The position numbers and the translations under genes are program-made. Below are positions 14,062 to 26,329 of a DNA stretch of 64,000 nucleotides, piece by piece. Source of the stretch: Straminergon stramineum (lineage: Eukaryota; Streptophyta; Bryopsida; Hypnales; Calliergonaceae). A model generated the notes under the pieces. The model was not told the DNA's origin. It was given only the letters and a program-made list of their open reading frames with translations, and did no database searches. The stretch spans positions 11,475,001 through 11,539,000 of the forward strand of contig OY987272.1 in the NCBI GenBank assembly GCA_963920665.1. The letters are read 5' to 3'. The first letter of the stretch is position 1. Every line of letters begins with the position of its first letter.

Positions 14062-14640
14062 TCATGAAGAAAACAAGAGTCATTCACAGTAAGCTTATCG
14101 ACCCAGAGCCCCTCATCCCTAAACCATAAAATCCTATCTAATTCAGGCAGCAACACTCTGGCAGTACTACTGCAGTCGATCAAGCACAATTCAGCAATTC
14201 GTAAGCTCTGGTGAGCTTCAGTCTTATTGCTGGGCAGATTTCATGCAGCTGGCACAAGAACTCTCTGTCGTTGTTATCGTCCGTTATAAACAAGAATTCC
14301 CATTATATATTCAGTTGGTCTTTATGAATGGGAAGCATACATGACATCACCATGCATCACCATGTTTCCACACACACATTGGTGATCAGCACGCGCTACA
14401 TTCGTCGAACAAGTCTTCAGAATAGTACTGCTGTATGCCTGAATCAATAAACGACTTGGCGAAGAATCTAATGCGCCTTGCTTCAATCATACAACACTAG
14501 TATGGCAGCACCATAACCTCAATTCTAACAAGAATACATCGATCTCTTATTACTTAAGGCCTATCAATCCCGCTGTCACTGCACTGCTGGAAATTAAATA
14601 GCTCAACACTGCGGCGACGTACTAAGGTCAGCAATATATA

Positions 14641-16539
14641 TCAAACAACATCATGAAGGTTATGGGTCGATCTGAATCGCCGTCTGATGTCCGCAAACAA
14701 TTCGAGTACAGCCCCGTTCCAAAGCGGTGTTGCGTCCGGATTCCAGATATACAAACCTCGAAGCTGGATTGGCCACGCAGGGGGCTCCATGTTTGTCCTC
14801 CTCAGCCATTGAATGGCCCACATCAACACTTGCTCCAAACTCATCCTTCCCTCAGCGGGGAAGTAGAGGTTGTAAGCAAGAACAAAAATAGGCTGGCGAC
14901 GAAACAGCTTCTTGATGAACTGAATTGGCCATCCTTCATGGACCCCGATGCCCTCATCTAAGTCCTCTTCAATGAAGTCCTCCAGGGTGTCGTGGCAGCA
15001 CTGGAAAAGTTCCCTATCCTCCTCTCCCCATACGGCACTGATGTACGTTTCCATGTGTGGTATGTACTGATCGAGGAAAGCCCTGAGCTCCACCGGGATA
15101 TCGATCGAATCCGTTCTCTGCTGTCGGAGAGTTGAGAAGGCCAAATAGGCGACTCCGCAGCGGTATTCTTCGAGCCTATCCCAGATCTCATCACCGAGAT
15201 TGTTGCGGACTTCCACAGCTGCAGGATAGCGGGCTTCGTAGGAAACCATGTTCTGTCGCAGGTTTGACAATTCCATCACCACGTCAAGCACAGTAGTGCT
15301 GGTGTCTCCCGAGACTGGAAAGGGTCGCACCCTAAGCTGATGCACTATCCGTGCTTCCTCTTGAGCCAGGAAAATCCACAGTTCACTTGGGTCTTCAGCT
15401 TGTCCAGGAGCTTGTCCCATGTCTGCAGGATTCTCTGCACGCCCGGGACGTGACTAAGAAAAGGCCCGCCCCCGCCGCCGCCTAACTCTTACCACAGCAA
15501 GGCGGTAATCCTCCTGAGGTCGACCCTGATTTGCCTGGCGCCATTCCTCTGCAAGTCAATCAATTGAGAAGTGCAATCAGATCAAGTATAGCAAGCCTGC
15601 TTTAGATCGATGTACCCTAATCATGCATTTTCAGCAGCTCAGTTATCTAGGGTAGAGGCCTTAGCTTGGGGTCTGTAATTTACTCTACGATCGGTGATTT
15701 TTACGCCCCGATCATTCTCGCTCAACACAGCTAGGCAATCGAGACACGATCGTATGTTCAGAGTTTCGTACCGAATTAAGCTTAAACTTAATTAACAGCA
15801 AACTAAGGTGAAGCAACAGTCCCTTCTTTAAAAGCAGAGGAAAACACACTTGCACAGGAAAAAGAGATCGAAATATCAGTACTCAATGAAAGTGCGCACG
15901 TGCATCACAACGAACATCTTGTCTGCTACTGATTATTTCAATTACAAGGCAAGTCCAAAAGCAGGCAGACAGACTCTCTACCAAACAACCCCCCAGTCCG
16001 GCCAGCAATTCCCCAAGGTTCAAGCTGTAATTGTACATCTTCAGCTGCTTGCTACCGAAGAAGTAATTTTCAACCAAAACTTACTAAACACCCGAAAGCA
16101 AACTTGTCATGGTTGGCAGTGAATAACCGGGAACTTCTATCAAACATCATGCAGATGAGAAAATGTTAGTAGCGAGCGTTTTCATACATACTTTGCATCC
16201 ATACTTCGCACGCCACACAATCATTGGGTGCTAGGTTCACCAGAAGCTAGAGCGCGACTCTTCTCCTTGCCTTTAATTTGCATCAAGCAGTGATCGAAAA
16301 GCAGGGCTCGCGGAAAAATTGCAAAACGAAGAAAAGGTTCACATATACTTGCAATGGCAGTAAACACAAGCAAGATCTCATTCCACACAATTAATCCCAA
16401 GGGCATGGAGAAAGAGTACATATGTAAGCAGTCTAAAACACCCAACTAAGCACGAGAATCAGGGCTGCACGGGAGGATTAATTAGAGAACAACCAGCAAT
16501 ACCAGCGATGGCCGCCAGAATTGTCGCTATGGAATCCAT
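14641..16539 (-). CDS. Unknown-function plant gene, paralog 1 (multi-exon)
   Basis: I do not recognise this protein. The main 3' exon is 14641 to about 15422, a 259-codon open frame rich in W, E and R, with the landmarks MVSYEAR, NNLG.EIWD.LE.YR, VAYLAFST.R, LR.FLDQ and LFRRQP, all shared with the paralog at 21.6 kb. A short upstream exon near 15493-15548 encodes EWRQANQG, bounded by a CAG acceptor and a GTAAGAG donor. The first exon starts at the ATG at 16537-16539, in the context GAAGGAGATGGATT that all three paralogs share, and encodes a short hydrophobic start (MDSIATILAAIAGIAG), possibly a signal or anchor segment. A TATA box lies about 140 bp upstream. Exons between 15.55 and 16.48 kb are not resolved. 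No frameshift is visible in the 3' exon. Confidence 0.6.
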
Positions 16540-16679
16540 CTCCTTCGATCTGCGCTTGAACAGCACCAGCAACTCGAGCACCAGCAACGCGCTGCTAACC
16601 TTGCTTGGCAGATGTCCCAAACTCCAACGTAGCAAGCGATGAAGCACGAAAAATGGTGACGAGAGGACAACCGAGAAGA

Positions 16680-16687
16680 CTTTTATA
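16680..16687 (-). promoter_or_regulatory. TATA box of paralog 1
   Basis: TATAAAAG on the minus strand, about 140 bp upstream of the first-exon ATG. The same box, in the same local context (CCACGG just upstream), stands at 23347-23354 before paralog 2. Confidence 0.7.
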
Positions 16688-17559
16688 GGTAAGCCCTTTC
16701 CACGGCTATAGGACCTTGATTTGGGGAACAATACCAAAAAATTCATCCAAGATTTTTCATCAAGCTTCAAGGCTTCTTTGAGAAGTTACATGTTTGGATG
16801 TCATTAGGGTTTATTGAGAACAAGTAAGTGAAAAGTTTTGGTCTTCTGGAAAGTTTTGTATGTGACATAGTTGGCATTTTGGATAAGAGTTATGAAGTTG
16901 TCGCTTTGGTCTCTGTCAACACCCTGGTCAAACAAGGATCTCTTTGGGGATCTTCCAATCACCTTTTGGAGATTGGCTACTTGTGATTATCAAAAGTGGT
17001 CAATGGTAATTATCTCTTTTACTACAAGATGGTTTTCAAAGAACTTTTCAATAAAAATTTTAGGTACAAATGTACAATAGAAGTTTGGTTGGAACCTTTT
17101 AATAATCAATTATTAAGAGTATGTTAGGAGATTGAGTCATGTAATGATCCAAGAAAGTAGTATTCAAGTTCTTGAAACCTTCTTTTCTCAAAACAACCTT
17201 TTGAACTACATAAGGTTTTGTGAAATTGGCTTGAATGTGTAAAATCATATAAGATTTTTTTTTCTTTCTTTCTTCACTTTTTTTTCATTACCATCCAATA
17301 ATTTGGAATTTAGAACACTATGATTGATTTCTTGACTAATTATGTCAAGTTGAAATAAAAACCAAACAAAAACTTTTTATGTGGCACTTAAACTATAAAA
17401 ATTGAAAGTGTGCCAAATTAAAAAAATTGATATTGAAATAGTGAATGATTTAAAATACAAAAAAAATACAAAGTTGTTTTAGCACATACCATGATACAAT
17501 GTCTAAGTGTCTACCACAACATCTAGGACTTATAATAGACCACCTTTCTTTATAATAGT

Positions 17560-18500
17560 AGATTTTTAGAATATACCAAGAATATTTGGAAATATTTAGA
17601 AATTTTTGAAAATAATTAAAATGTTTCAAAATATTGTATGAGTATGTTAAATGTACTAGATAAATATTCAACAAGATACATTGTCACAAAAATTCAACAT
17701 CACTATATTGTAGCCCCATTGATTTGAATTGAATGAAACTCCAATCTGCACACCTTTCTTTAACATTTTCATCCCTTAAAACCTAAATCCTTTCTTGAAA
17801 TCTTGCAAAGTTTTTTTTAATCTTTATATACTTATTTAATTACATACATATTAGTGATATACTAATCTCTATTTCATAGAATTGATTTTCAAACAAAGTT
17901 TTACTTATAAAGATTCAAGAACCACTTTGGGTTATGAATGACATGTCTCATGATGTGGCATCATGTGCAATAACACTTTAAATGGATGTAGTTGGCTAAA
18001 CTACATTATTTGATGTAATTTAGTCTTGTTTTGGGAGCCTTAGACTATTTGGAATTTAGTTTGGGTGGCACTTGCTTTTAGAGCTAGATAATACTAGATG
18101 TTACTTACTTTTAGGGCTACTAGAGGCATTAGATATTAAATTTTTAATTGGAAGGGTTCTCTTGACTTGTTTCCTCTACCAAATGAATAGATATAAGTTT
18201 TCAAACACACATAAGGAAAGCTATCTCTCACTCTATAACCAAAGAGTCCAAAAATATAAATGCAGAAAAGAAAATGAAGCTCTGTATATTACAAAATATT
18301 GTTACAAATATCACTTTGAGTTTGAGAATCAATCTCTTATTCTTTATTATAGCTTGGTATTTTTTTTCATTTACATTTTAGTTAGGCTATTCGATTTGTT
18401 GTATATCATGATCTTTATTTATATGATAACGAAATTATCGGGATAAAACATCATCCTAAAATACTTTGTTCATTGTCCAAAATGTAAAATTTAAAAACTT
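17560..18500 (+). repeat. Dispersed repeat family R, copy 2
   Basis: Carries the landmarks CCATTGATTTGAATTGAATG, GTCTTGTTTTGGGAGCCTTA then GACTATTTG, TTTTAGGGCTAC and AAGCTATCTCTCACTC in the same order as the copies at 1.2-3.1 and 26.3-28.0 kb. Confidence 0.6.
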
Positions 18501-18709
18501 ACATAATTACTAATATACTTGAATGCCATAATTTTCAGCACTTTGAATTAGTGTAATAATTATAACAAAATTGATGTTTATATTAGTATTCATGATAGCA
18601 TCCCAAACTAACTAAATCCCTAGTACAAATCATCAATATTTTGTAAATACTTAAATTTTATAAAATGAATTTATGTAATTCAATGTTTATTGTTATTGTA
18701 TAAAATCTT

Positions 18710-19300
18710 TTATTCTTATTTCTAATTTTTATAAATTTTAAAGAACATACAAGGCCACTAAGAGTTTTTAAAATATATAAACATTTGGAATTGTTATCAT
18801 ATATCAAGGCCAAATTTTTATATCATTATTGATCATAATATAGATTCTGAGTATGGCATTTTAATTTAGTTTTCAATAAAAGAAATAAGTAAGAGTATAT
18901 TTTGATTTCTATCATATATTTAAATTCCAAGTATATTCATCATTTTTTTTACTCATATATTTTTAATAAATTTCAATAATTTATATTGTAAATTCTTTTT
19001 AAGTACATTATAATAAATGAACATAAAATATTTGTTAGAATTTAATATTTTTTTTATTTCATAATGAATAAAATATAAAATGACTAATTAAATCTCAAGA
19101 TGCCTTTTGATATCACATGCCTCCATTTAAATGAATTCTCTCTATTCTTAACTTGTCATGATCCAATTGTTCAAAGGATAACACAAAGAAATTGTGTATA
19201 TTGTAGAATAATTATAAATCTTCATCTCATTGAGGATTTTTTCTAAAAAAGGGTTTCCTATGCATCATGAAACTTGTGTCAATTTTGAAAAGAAAACTTT
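18710..19300 (+). repeat. Dispersed repeat family S, copy 1
   Basis: Shared with 55290-56330 and 61390-62300. The landmarks are a TATTTTGATTTCTAT block, CATCATTTTTTTTACTCATA / TTTTTAATAAATTTCAATAA, and TCTCAAGATGCCTTTTGATA then TCACAT. A fragment with the last landmark also occurs near 3400. Non-coding. Confidence 0.6.
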
Positions 19301-20806
19301 ATATGCACCTATACCAAGTGTTTCTCACATTAAGCATGTATTTTTACATATAGAAGGTATGTAAGTATATTTTTCAATGTTACTTGCTTTGTATAAATTA
19401 TGAAAGCAATGTTTACTAAATCCAAAAGTCCTTGAAGTAAATCTTTTATGGGTTTTGAGGACTACATCTATAGGTCTATAGTTGCACATTTTTTGTACAT
19501 TAATGTCAACAACACTATGTACACTATTAGGAAATTCCAGATTCTTACAATACTAATGATGGATCATCAAATTTTTTTGTATACCAATAATCCAACATTT
19601 ACTAAAGATTTTTTTTGTATATTCTTGCTCTAACCATTGAAAAAACTTTGGAACTTCAAGGACACTTAATAAGTTTTCAAATCAACAATAGTAGCATGTA
19701 AATACAAAAAAGTAAGCATATAAGCCTTGAGCATAAATATATATATACCTTTGAGTATTAAAAGACACAATCTTCTTCATAATTAGAGAAAACAAGTTAA
19801 ACCTTAGAAAGGAAAAACTCGACAAGAGATCCAAAATGTTTAAAATCATGTGCTCATGAGAATCATTTACTCAATCATTTATCATTTTAAAGCATTCATA
19901 GTCTCTCGTAGAAGCTTTTTTTTCTATTTTAAGATTTTCCTTACACTTTAGATGTAGACCTACCACTGAAATGTACTCTAAGAAAATACACACTTGAAAG
20001 TCTTACAAACTATGAATACTGCAAAATTGAAAATGAGATAAAATAGCTCGCATATTCTACATTCATTTGTCATTCATTGTCTTTGAAACTTTCATAACAA
20101 AATCAATGTATTCTAATAACATCTACTTGCTTGCTAGTGAAATACAAATAGTGATTCATGTGAGTATATGAGGGCACATTGAAAGAAAGAATTCATGCAT
20201 AAAATGAGGCAATTCTTCCAAGCACTGCATGTGATATTTACATTAGCTTTTTGTGCAAGTTGATATGCAAATTAATAATTGCACAATTAAATCCATTTCC
20301 TCCTTAACATTGTGCATTGTTAAGCTAGGATTTCCATGCACACAACCCCTCTGACTCTATAAATCATTTTATTTCTAATATTGGGAGTTCCGTATCTTAC
20401 TCTCTCCATCATTCTCTCCATTTTAATGGAATTTCGCCAATTTAACGAAATTGAAGTTACTTGCTCATTTCGGAAGACTCACTCTAGTGGCTTTAGCTCT
20501 AGCAACAATAGCAAGCAACTACATTGTGTAAGCAATGTTAAGCTTTGCAAGGTTTAGGGTTCTCATGCTTCCGGCATACTGTTTACGGATATTTTATGCA
20601 TTGTTTGCTTGTTGACAGAATTCCAACTTGTAACTAGCTTGATTGCTTCAAATCAACCAATTTTCTAACCAGGTTCTTTCTCTTATTTTCATTCTAATCT
20701 CGTGAAGGTGTTAGGGTCCATTACAGCATATCTCTGTTCTAAATTGCTCAAGAGGAATTTAATATCACTCGTAAGATAATGCTAAAATTTTGTTTGCAAC
20801 TCCAGA

Positions 20807-20973
20807 AGGTCAATTTCGTTAGATTGGAGATATTCCATTACTTTGGAGCCATTCAGGCAGCTTGGCCTGAACCCCAAATCTATACCTGGCCTGGCCTGAA
20901 GTTTAGACCTTTGCAAAAATATATGGCACAATTTCTGGTTTGTGAAATATCGCCAATTTAACGAAGTTGTCGT
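20807..20973. mobile_element. Degraded MITE of the ATGGTSAA family, copy 3
   Basis: The left end AGGTCAATTTCGTTAGATTG faces a right end reading GCCAATTTAACGAAGTTG then TCGT in inverted orientation. The similarity extends inward to GATATT on both sides. Flanks TCCAGA and TCCTGA are an imperfect match, so the target-site duplication is uncertain. A single-end fragment of the same family occurs at about 20420-20455. Confidence 0.5.
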
Positions 20974-21644
20974 TCCTGAAAGTAGGGGATTACGGTCTTA
21001 GCAAGGTTGTGGGTCTTCAATTCATAAAATCTCAAAGTTGAGCGAGAGCATTTCAAGGGCGCTCTGACTCTCTGAGAATCATATGTTTGGCTGATGTCCT
21101 GGAGCATGGAACTCAATCCCCCCCAAAATAGATCGATCCCTTACTTCATACACTGTGATCAGAATCAACCAGGATGAGGGAATGCACATTCACCATGCAT
21201 CACCCACTCGAACACTCTACAAATTCTCATCGAGGTGAATTAATCATTAAGAGTTAATTAGATCAACCGATGTCATTTTTCTATTGCAAAGTTTTCCGCA
21301 ATGTGGTACCCACATCCAGAATTCCAGACATACATATGCGCATTTGTCATCAGCAGGCGCTACATTCGCCAAACAAGTGCATTCAGAAACGTACTGTGCC
21401 TGATTCAACGAACTACTTGTAGAGAATCTGAAGCGCCTTGCTTCATACGACACACGGCAGTGCTAGAACCCAAATTCTATTAAGACTATACCGATCTTTT
21501 ATTTCTTGAGAACGACTGCTTAAGGCATGCACGTCATGCATATCACATTCAATTCAGTATTACTTGAATACTCTCAACATTTGGCTCGACTATAGAGAAT
21601 ACAAAAGTTCAACCAACCTCGCTCATGAATTGAAGTCTGTGGAT

Positions 21645-23229
21645 TCAACTGAACTGTTGTTGGATGTCTACAAACACTTCGATCACAGCCGCATTCCAAA
21701 TCGCTGTTGCATCCGGGTTCGAGTTCCAGACATCCAAACCTTGAAGCCCCATTGGCAGCACAGGGGGTTCAATGCATCCTCCCCGCAGGTACCCGAGAGC
21801 CCACGTCGACACTTGATCCCAACTCATTCTCCTCTTGGCTGGGAGGTAGAAGTTGTAGAAAAGCCAAAAAACAGGCTGGCGACGAAACAACCTTCTGATT
21901 GGCCATCCTTGAAGTATTTCGGTTCCCTCGGGTCTTTCCACTCCACCGCCGCCCTCCAGGGACTCATGAATGCATTGGAAAATATCTAGGTCACCCTCTC
22001 CCCAAGAGGCTCTGATGTAAGCTTGCATGTGCGGTAAACACTGATCGAGGAAAGTCCTGAGCTGAGTCGGAAGATTGATGGCAGCCGCTCTCTGGTATCG
22101 GACAGTTGAGAAGGCCAAATACGCAACTATGCTGCGGTAGTTTTCAAGCTGATCCCAGATCTCACCGCCGAGGTTGTTGCGGACATCCACGGCTGCAGGA
22201 AAGCGGGCTTCGTAGGAAACCATGTTGCAACGCAGCTTTGCCATTTCATTCAACACGTCATCAACAGTAGTGCTGGTATCTCTCCAGACTGATGGCACCC
22301 TAAGCAGATGGGTGCGTGCTTCCTCTTGAGCGTGGAAAAAGAAAATGTGCAGTTGAGGCAAGTCAGCAAGCTCATGTAGAGGCTGAAGAAATGCTATGGG
22401 GAAGGCCCCCCGACGCACGTTAGAAAGTACTGTCACACACTGCACGACGACGGGGCGATTTTCCTGATTCGCCTGATGCCATTCCACTGCGAGACGACCA
22501 CAGTCATCAGTTAATTCATGCAAGTGAGCATCAGTCCTAATATAGAAGGTTAATTTTGCTTCAGACAGATAATTGTTCTTTTTCGGAAGCTCTGCTATCA
22601 AGATTAAAGGTGTTTCTGGCTGGCATTCTACGGTCGTTGATTGTCACTGATCATTCTCTCTCAATACAGGCAATCGAGACTCACATCGAATTTATCATAG
22701 TTAAGCTTTATTTAGCAGCAAAGATGAAGCGACAGTCTCTTTCCCAAAAGCAGACCCATAAATCTCGAAGTTATCTGACAAACCCCCAAGTCCCAAGCTT
22801 AATTCCTTCAATCTATATCTGCAGCTTCGTGCTGCTCTACCCCACGGATCTGCAGTTGAACAAATGTTAATAGCACGCATATGCAACACATCCATGCATA
22901 CATCGCAGGGCCACAGAAACACGAGGTGCCAATTTGCCAAGTTCACCAATAGCCAACAGCTTATCCTTGCCTTTCAGTAGTGATTAGCAAGAAAAGCAGG
23001 GCGGATATTTACAGAAACGGAGATTGGGCTCACGCTTGCGAAGGCAGGGGTCTTACGCAAGATCTCATTCCACACAATTAATCCCGGATCAACGACCGAA
23101 AGACTGTATGTAAGCAAGCACTCTAAAGCACACGACTGATGGAGCAAGTGAAATAGGGCTGGGGAGAATTCGAGAACAACCAGCAAGAACAGCTACGGCC
23201 ACGTCGGGAACTGTTGCTAAGAAATCCAT
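21645..23229 (-). CDS. Unknown-function plant gene, paralog 2 (multi-exon)
   Basis: Paralog of the 14.6-16.5 kb gene; function not recognised. The long 3' frame, 21645-22601, shows the same landmarks: EWHQANQ, MVSYEAR, NNLGGEIWDQLENYR, VAYLAFST, LR.FLDQ and LFRRQPVF. The spacer that follows the conserved FxQ..HE segment is shortened and has a GGGG run where paralog 1 has an acidic EEDLDEG stretch. The stretch upstream of EWHQANQ in this frame may be intron, because paralog 1 has an acceptor at the equivalent place. The first exon starts at the ATG at 23227-23229, in the context GAAGGAGATGGATTTC, and encodes a short hydrophobic start. The central exons are unresolved. Confidence 0.6.
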
Positions 23230-23346
23230 CTCCTTCGATCTGCACTTGAACAGCACCAGCAAAGTGTTGCTAAGCTTGCTTGGCCAAACTGCAACCCAGC
23301 AAGCGATGAGGCTCGGAAGATGGTGCGGAGTGGACTGAAAAGCCGA

Positions 23347-23354
23347 CTTTTATA
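23347..23354 (-). promoter_or_regulatory. TATA box of paralog 2
   Basis: TATAAAAG on the minus strand, about 120 bp upstream of the first-exon ATG, in the same sequence context as the box at 16680-16687. Confidence 0.7.
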
Positions 23355-26267
23355 GCCCTCTCCACGGCGTTAGGACCTTTTGATTTGGGGATTTTTTTAA
23401 ACTCGAACGGAGCCTATTGTAGCAAACTTGCAACACCGAAAAATTCATCCAAGATTTTTCAACAAGCTTCAAGGCTTCTTTGAGAAGTTACATGTATGGC
23501 TGGACATCATTAGGGTTTAGTGAAAAGTTCTAGAAAGTTTTCTATATGTGACATAGTTGGCATTTAGGGTAAAAATTATCCAGTTGTCGCTTTGGTCTTT
23601 GTCAACACCTTGGTCAAACACTGGTCAATGTAGGATCTCTTTCTACATCATCAAATCGCCTTTGGGGGATTGGCTTGCTTGTGATTATTAAGAGTGCTCA
23701 CTAGCGAATTTGTACAACTTCAATGTTCAAATCACCAATAAAATTATTCTACATAGCCACTAAAGTAATTGAAAGTAATTTTAAAAGTAAAAGTATATAA
23801 TTGTACTAATCCACATAAATAATCTGAAGTAAATAAAAACAAAATATAAGTAATGTGACTAATATGACTATATGAGTGCTTACAAACCCAAATGTTCAAT
23901 TTACCAATACAAATGTCAAATCCTTCTACATACTCATTAACCCTAAGTGACCAACCAACCATATATGGTTGATTTGAAATTTCATGCTTGTTTTGGTTTG
24001 GGTAGGTAAATTCCTTCACCCATCTTAAAAAAATTTATAGGCATAGAAGTACACTACACCCCCCTAAAAAGTATGTGAAAAAAATACTTTGGGGGGATGT
24101 ACTGAGGTTAGACTACTTTTGAAGATTGAAAAACAAAATCTTTTTGGTTTGAATGCAAATGCAATAGGTGAGTAATCTTATAAAGATTTGTTTTTGTTGT
24201 CCATCAAACTATAAAAATACGTTTCCCAAGCTTGAAAAAAACCTTTTAAGAATGGAAAGTTCATCAAATTTATCAAAAAAATGGAAAGTACTTTGTGGAG
24301 GAAATACAAACAATTAACTTTCAATGATTTACCAATACTTTAATATATTATTTGCTATGTGAGGGATTCCTTTTGATAGATAGGGTGTAGTTGTAGTTAT
24401 TGCTAGAATTTAAAAGCTTGTGTAGCATTCCCTTCTACAACAAAAAGTGAATAAGAAACGAAATGTTTTCATTGATCTTCCAATTGTGGAAGCATCATGA
24501 ATGTGGACTATAGGATGTCTAATGGTCTAATTCCCTGAAATACTTATATTTTTGAAGAAATACATTTTTTTGAGTTAGTAACAAAAAGTACTGAGTACAT
24601 AGAGTACATTTTTGAGGTAAACTTTGCCATTTATTCCAAAGTTCATTTAGATTTCAACCACACATTTATGGACTAGATTCTATTCTTGTGAAGTGAATCT
24701 CCTTGTCTTTGTTGTCTCTTATTTTTGTAGCCTACATACATTGTATCTTCCCATGTAGAAAATGTACACTCGATAAAGGATATACAAAATGTACACTTCA
24801 AGTACTATAAAAAAATTCTAAAAATGTACGTAGTGTAGTGTGCTTCTATCTTAGTTTTGAAGGTTAATTATTGAAAACTTTTATTTTTAATTGAAAAATG
24901 TGAATATTTGATTTTTGAGAGGTCTTCAAAGTCATATTTGTACCATTAGTGAAGAATAAAGCTTGCTAATTAATAATTATACTTCATTTTGCATCTTTGA
25001 GCAAAGCCTGCCAATTTCACTTGATTTGAGATCTAAAAATTTTTACTTATCCATTTGCTTTGAAAATAGTCCCAATAGAAAGAATAAAATATTTTCATGA
25101 TTTTCACCATTGAAAATGTAAACATGAAAGTGTTGATTTGGAGTTATTTGCAATTTCTAATTATAAATAAAAATTGTATTTCAATAATTTCAAGGTGGAT
25201 TGTGTATGAGTTTGATAGCTCTTCATTTGAACTTAAGGTTTTTGGAAGTGCATTTTATTATGCTAACATAATTTTTAGTTATTCATGTCACCTCTAATCC
25301 CATAAAAACTTTTATATGCAAATTTTTGAAACATTGTAGAGAGGGGCAACATACTAAAAATAGAAAATATACATTTTTCTTGTTATAATCTCACAATAAC
25401 ACAACTCCTATGCAATTTTGCACTCAAAATTGGTAGGCATACTAATAATTAAGATTTTTAAACATCTATGTGGTTAGATTTTGAAAAGAAAACAATTTGC
25501 TTTATTGGAGATAACTAGAAGCTCATGTTCTTTTTTCATAGTCCAAACACACTTGGAAAGGCTTGGGCATTTAGGGGTTAAAGCAACCCATTTTCTTAAA
25601 ACTAAACTAAACTAAACATGATTGATGTAAATCCCAATAAACCTAACGTTCAATTCACTAATTTAAAGGCAAAATCTTATATATACCCACTAAATTAATC
25701 CAATTTTCTTTAATAAGAAAGTGGGTTGATGTAAATCCCTATGCAATTTCAATATTGAATTCAACAATTGAAATGGCAAGTCCTTGTGTCTATCTACTAA
25801 AATAAACTACTGTTAATTTTTTAAACAATGATGAATTCACAACATTCAAACCTAATACACAAAGTCATTTTCTAACAAAGACCCTTATCATGTTATATTA
25901 CAAGTTATGACAATGGAAAATTATTACTAAACTCTTTTAAAATATGTACTAAATCAAATTTCAGATATAACACCATTGTTCTAAAGAGAGATCTAAAAAA
26001 ATGAGCTAATTTCATCTATCAATAATAGAATTTATCATTTTTTTAATTTTCAAAGAAGAATCTTGTGGCACATTGAATGAGTGAGGCCCAAAAGAAACCA
26101 AGTTCTCCCATGGTTTATATTTGTTTGATAGAGTCCATGCCCCTCTGTGAGCACCTATCTATACATTAGTGCCTACCCTCCAATAGCAATTGTCCCTACA
26201 TCAACGCCTACCCTAAATAAACTTTCAAAAATAGTCTATAGTAAGATAGTGAGATTTCATCTCCAAT

Positions 26268-26270
<3 letters not shown>

Positions 26271-26318
<48 letters not shown>
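26271..26318. repeat. (AT)24 microsatellite
   Basis: An uninterrupted run of 24 AT units, at the upstream edge of the family R copy. Confidence 0.95.
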
Positions 26319-26322
<4 letters not shown>

Positions 26323-26329
26323 TTAATTA

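Larger units (their letters stand above)
14330..17090. repeat. Segmental duplication block, copy 1
   Basis: Aligns with about 21180-23720 over the whole gene: 3' flank (the GCGCTACATTCG and GCGCCTTGCTTCA landmarks), coding exons, introns (CAAGATCTCATTCCACACAA and then TTAATCCC), promoter, and upstream flank (ATTCATCCAAGATTTTTC and AAGGCTTCTTTGAGAAGTTA). Insertions and deletions separate the two copies, so the duplication is not recent. Confidence 0.8.
17100..20380. other. AT-rich intergenic DNA with two repeat remnants
   Basis: No credible gene. It holds a partial copy of family R (about 17560-18500) and a copy of family S (about 18710-19300). The 124-codon frame at 18072-18446 lies inside family R and has no recognisable domain, so I regard it as chance. 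Confidence 0.55.
21180..23720. repeat. Segmental duplication block, copy 2
   Basis: Partner of 14330-17090. Copy 2 lacks some intron sequence present in copy 1 and has extra sequence just upstream of the TATA box (around 23390-23440). Gene order and orientation are conserved. Confidence 0.8.

Noticed and set aside
18072..18446. 124-codon plus-strand frame
   Set aside because: Lies within dispersed repeat family R; the equivalent region in the other copies is not open.
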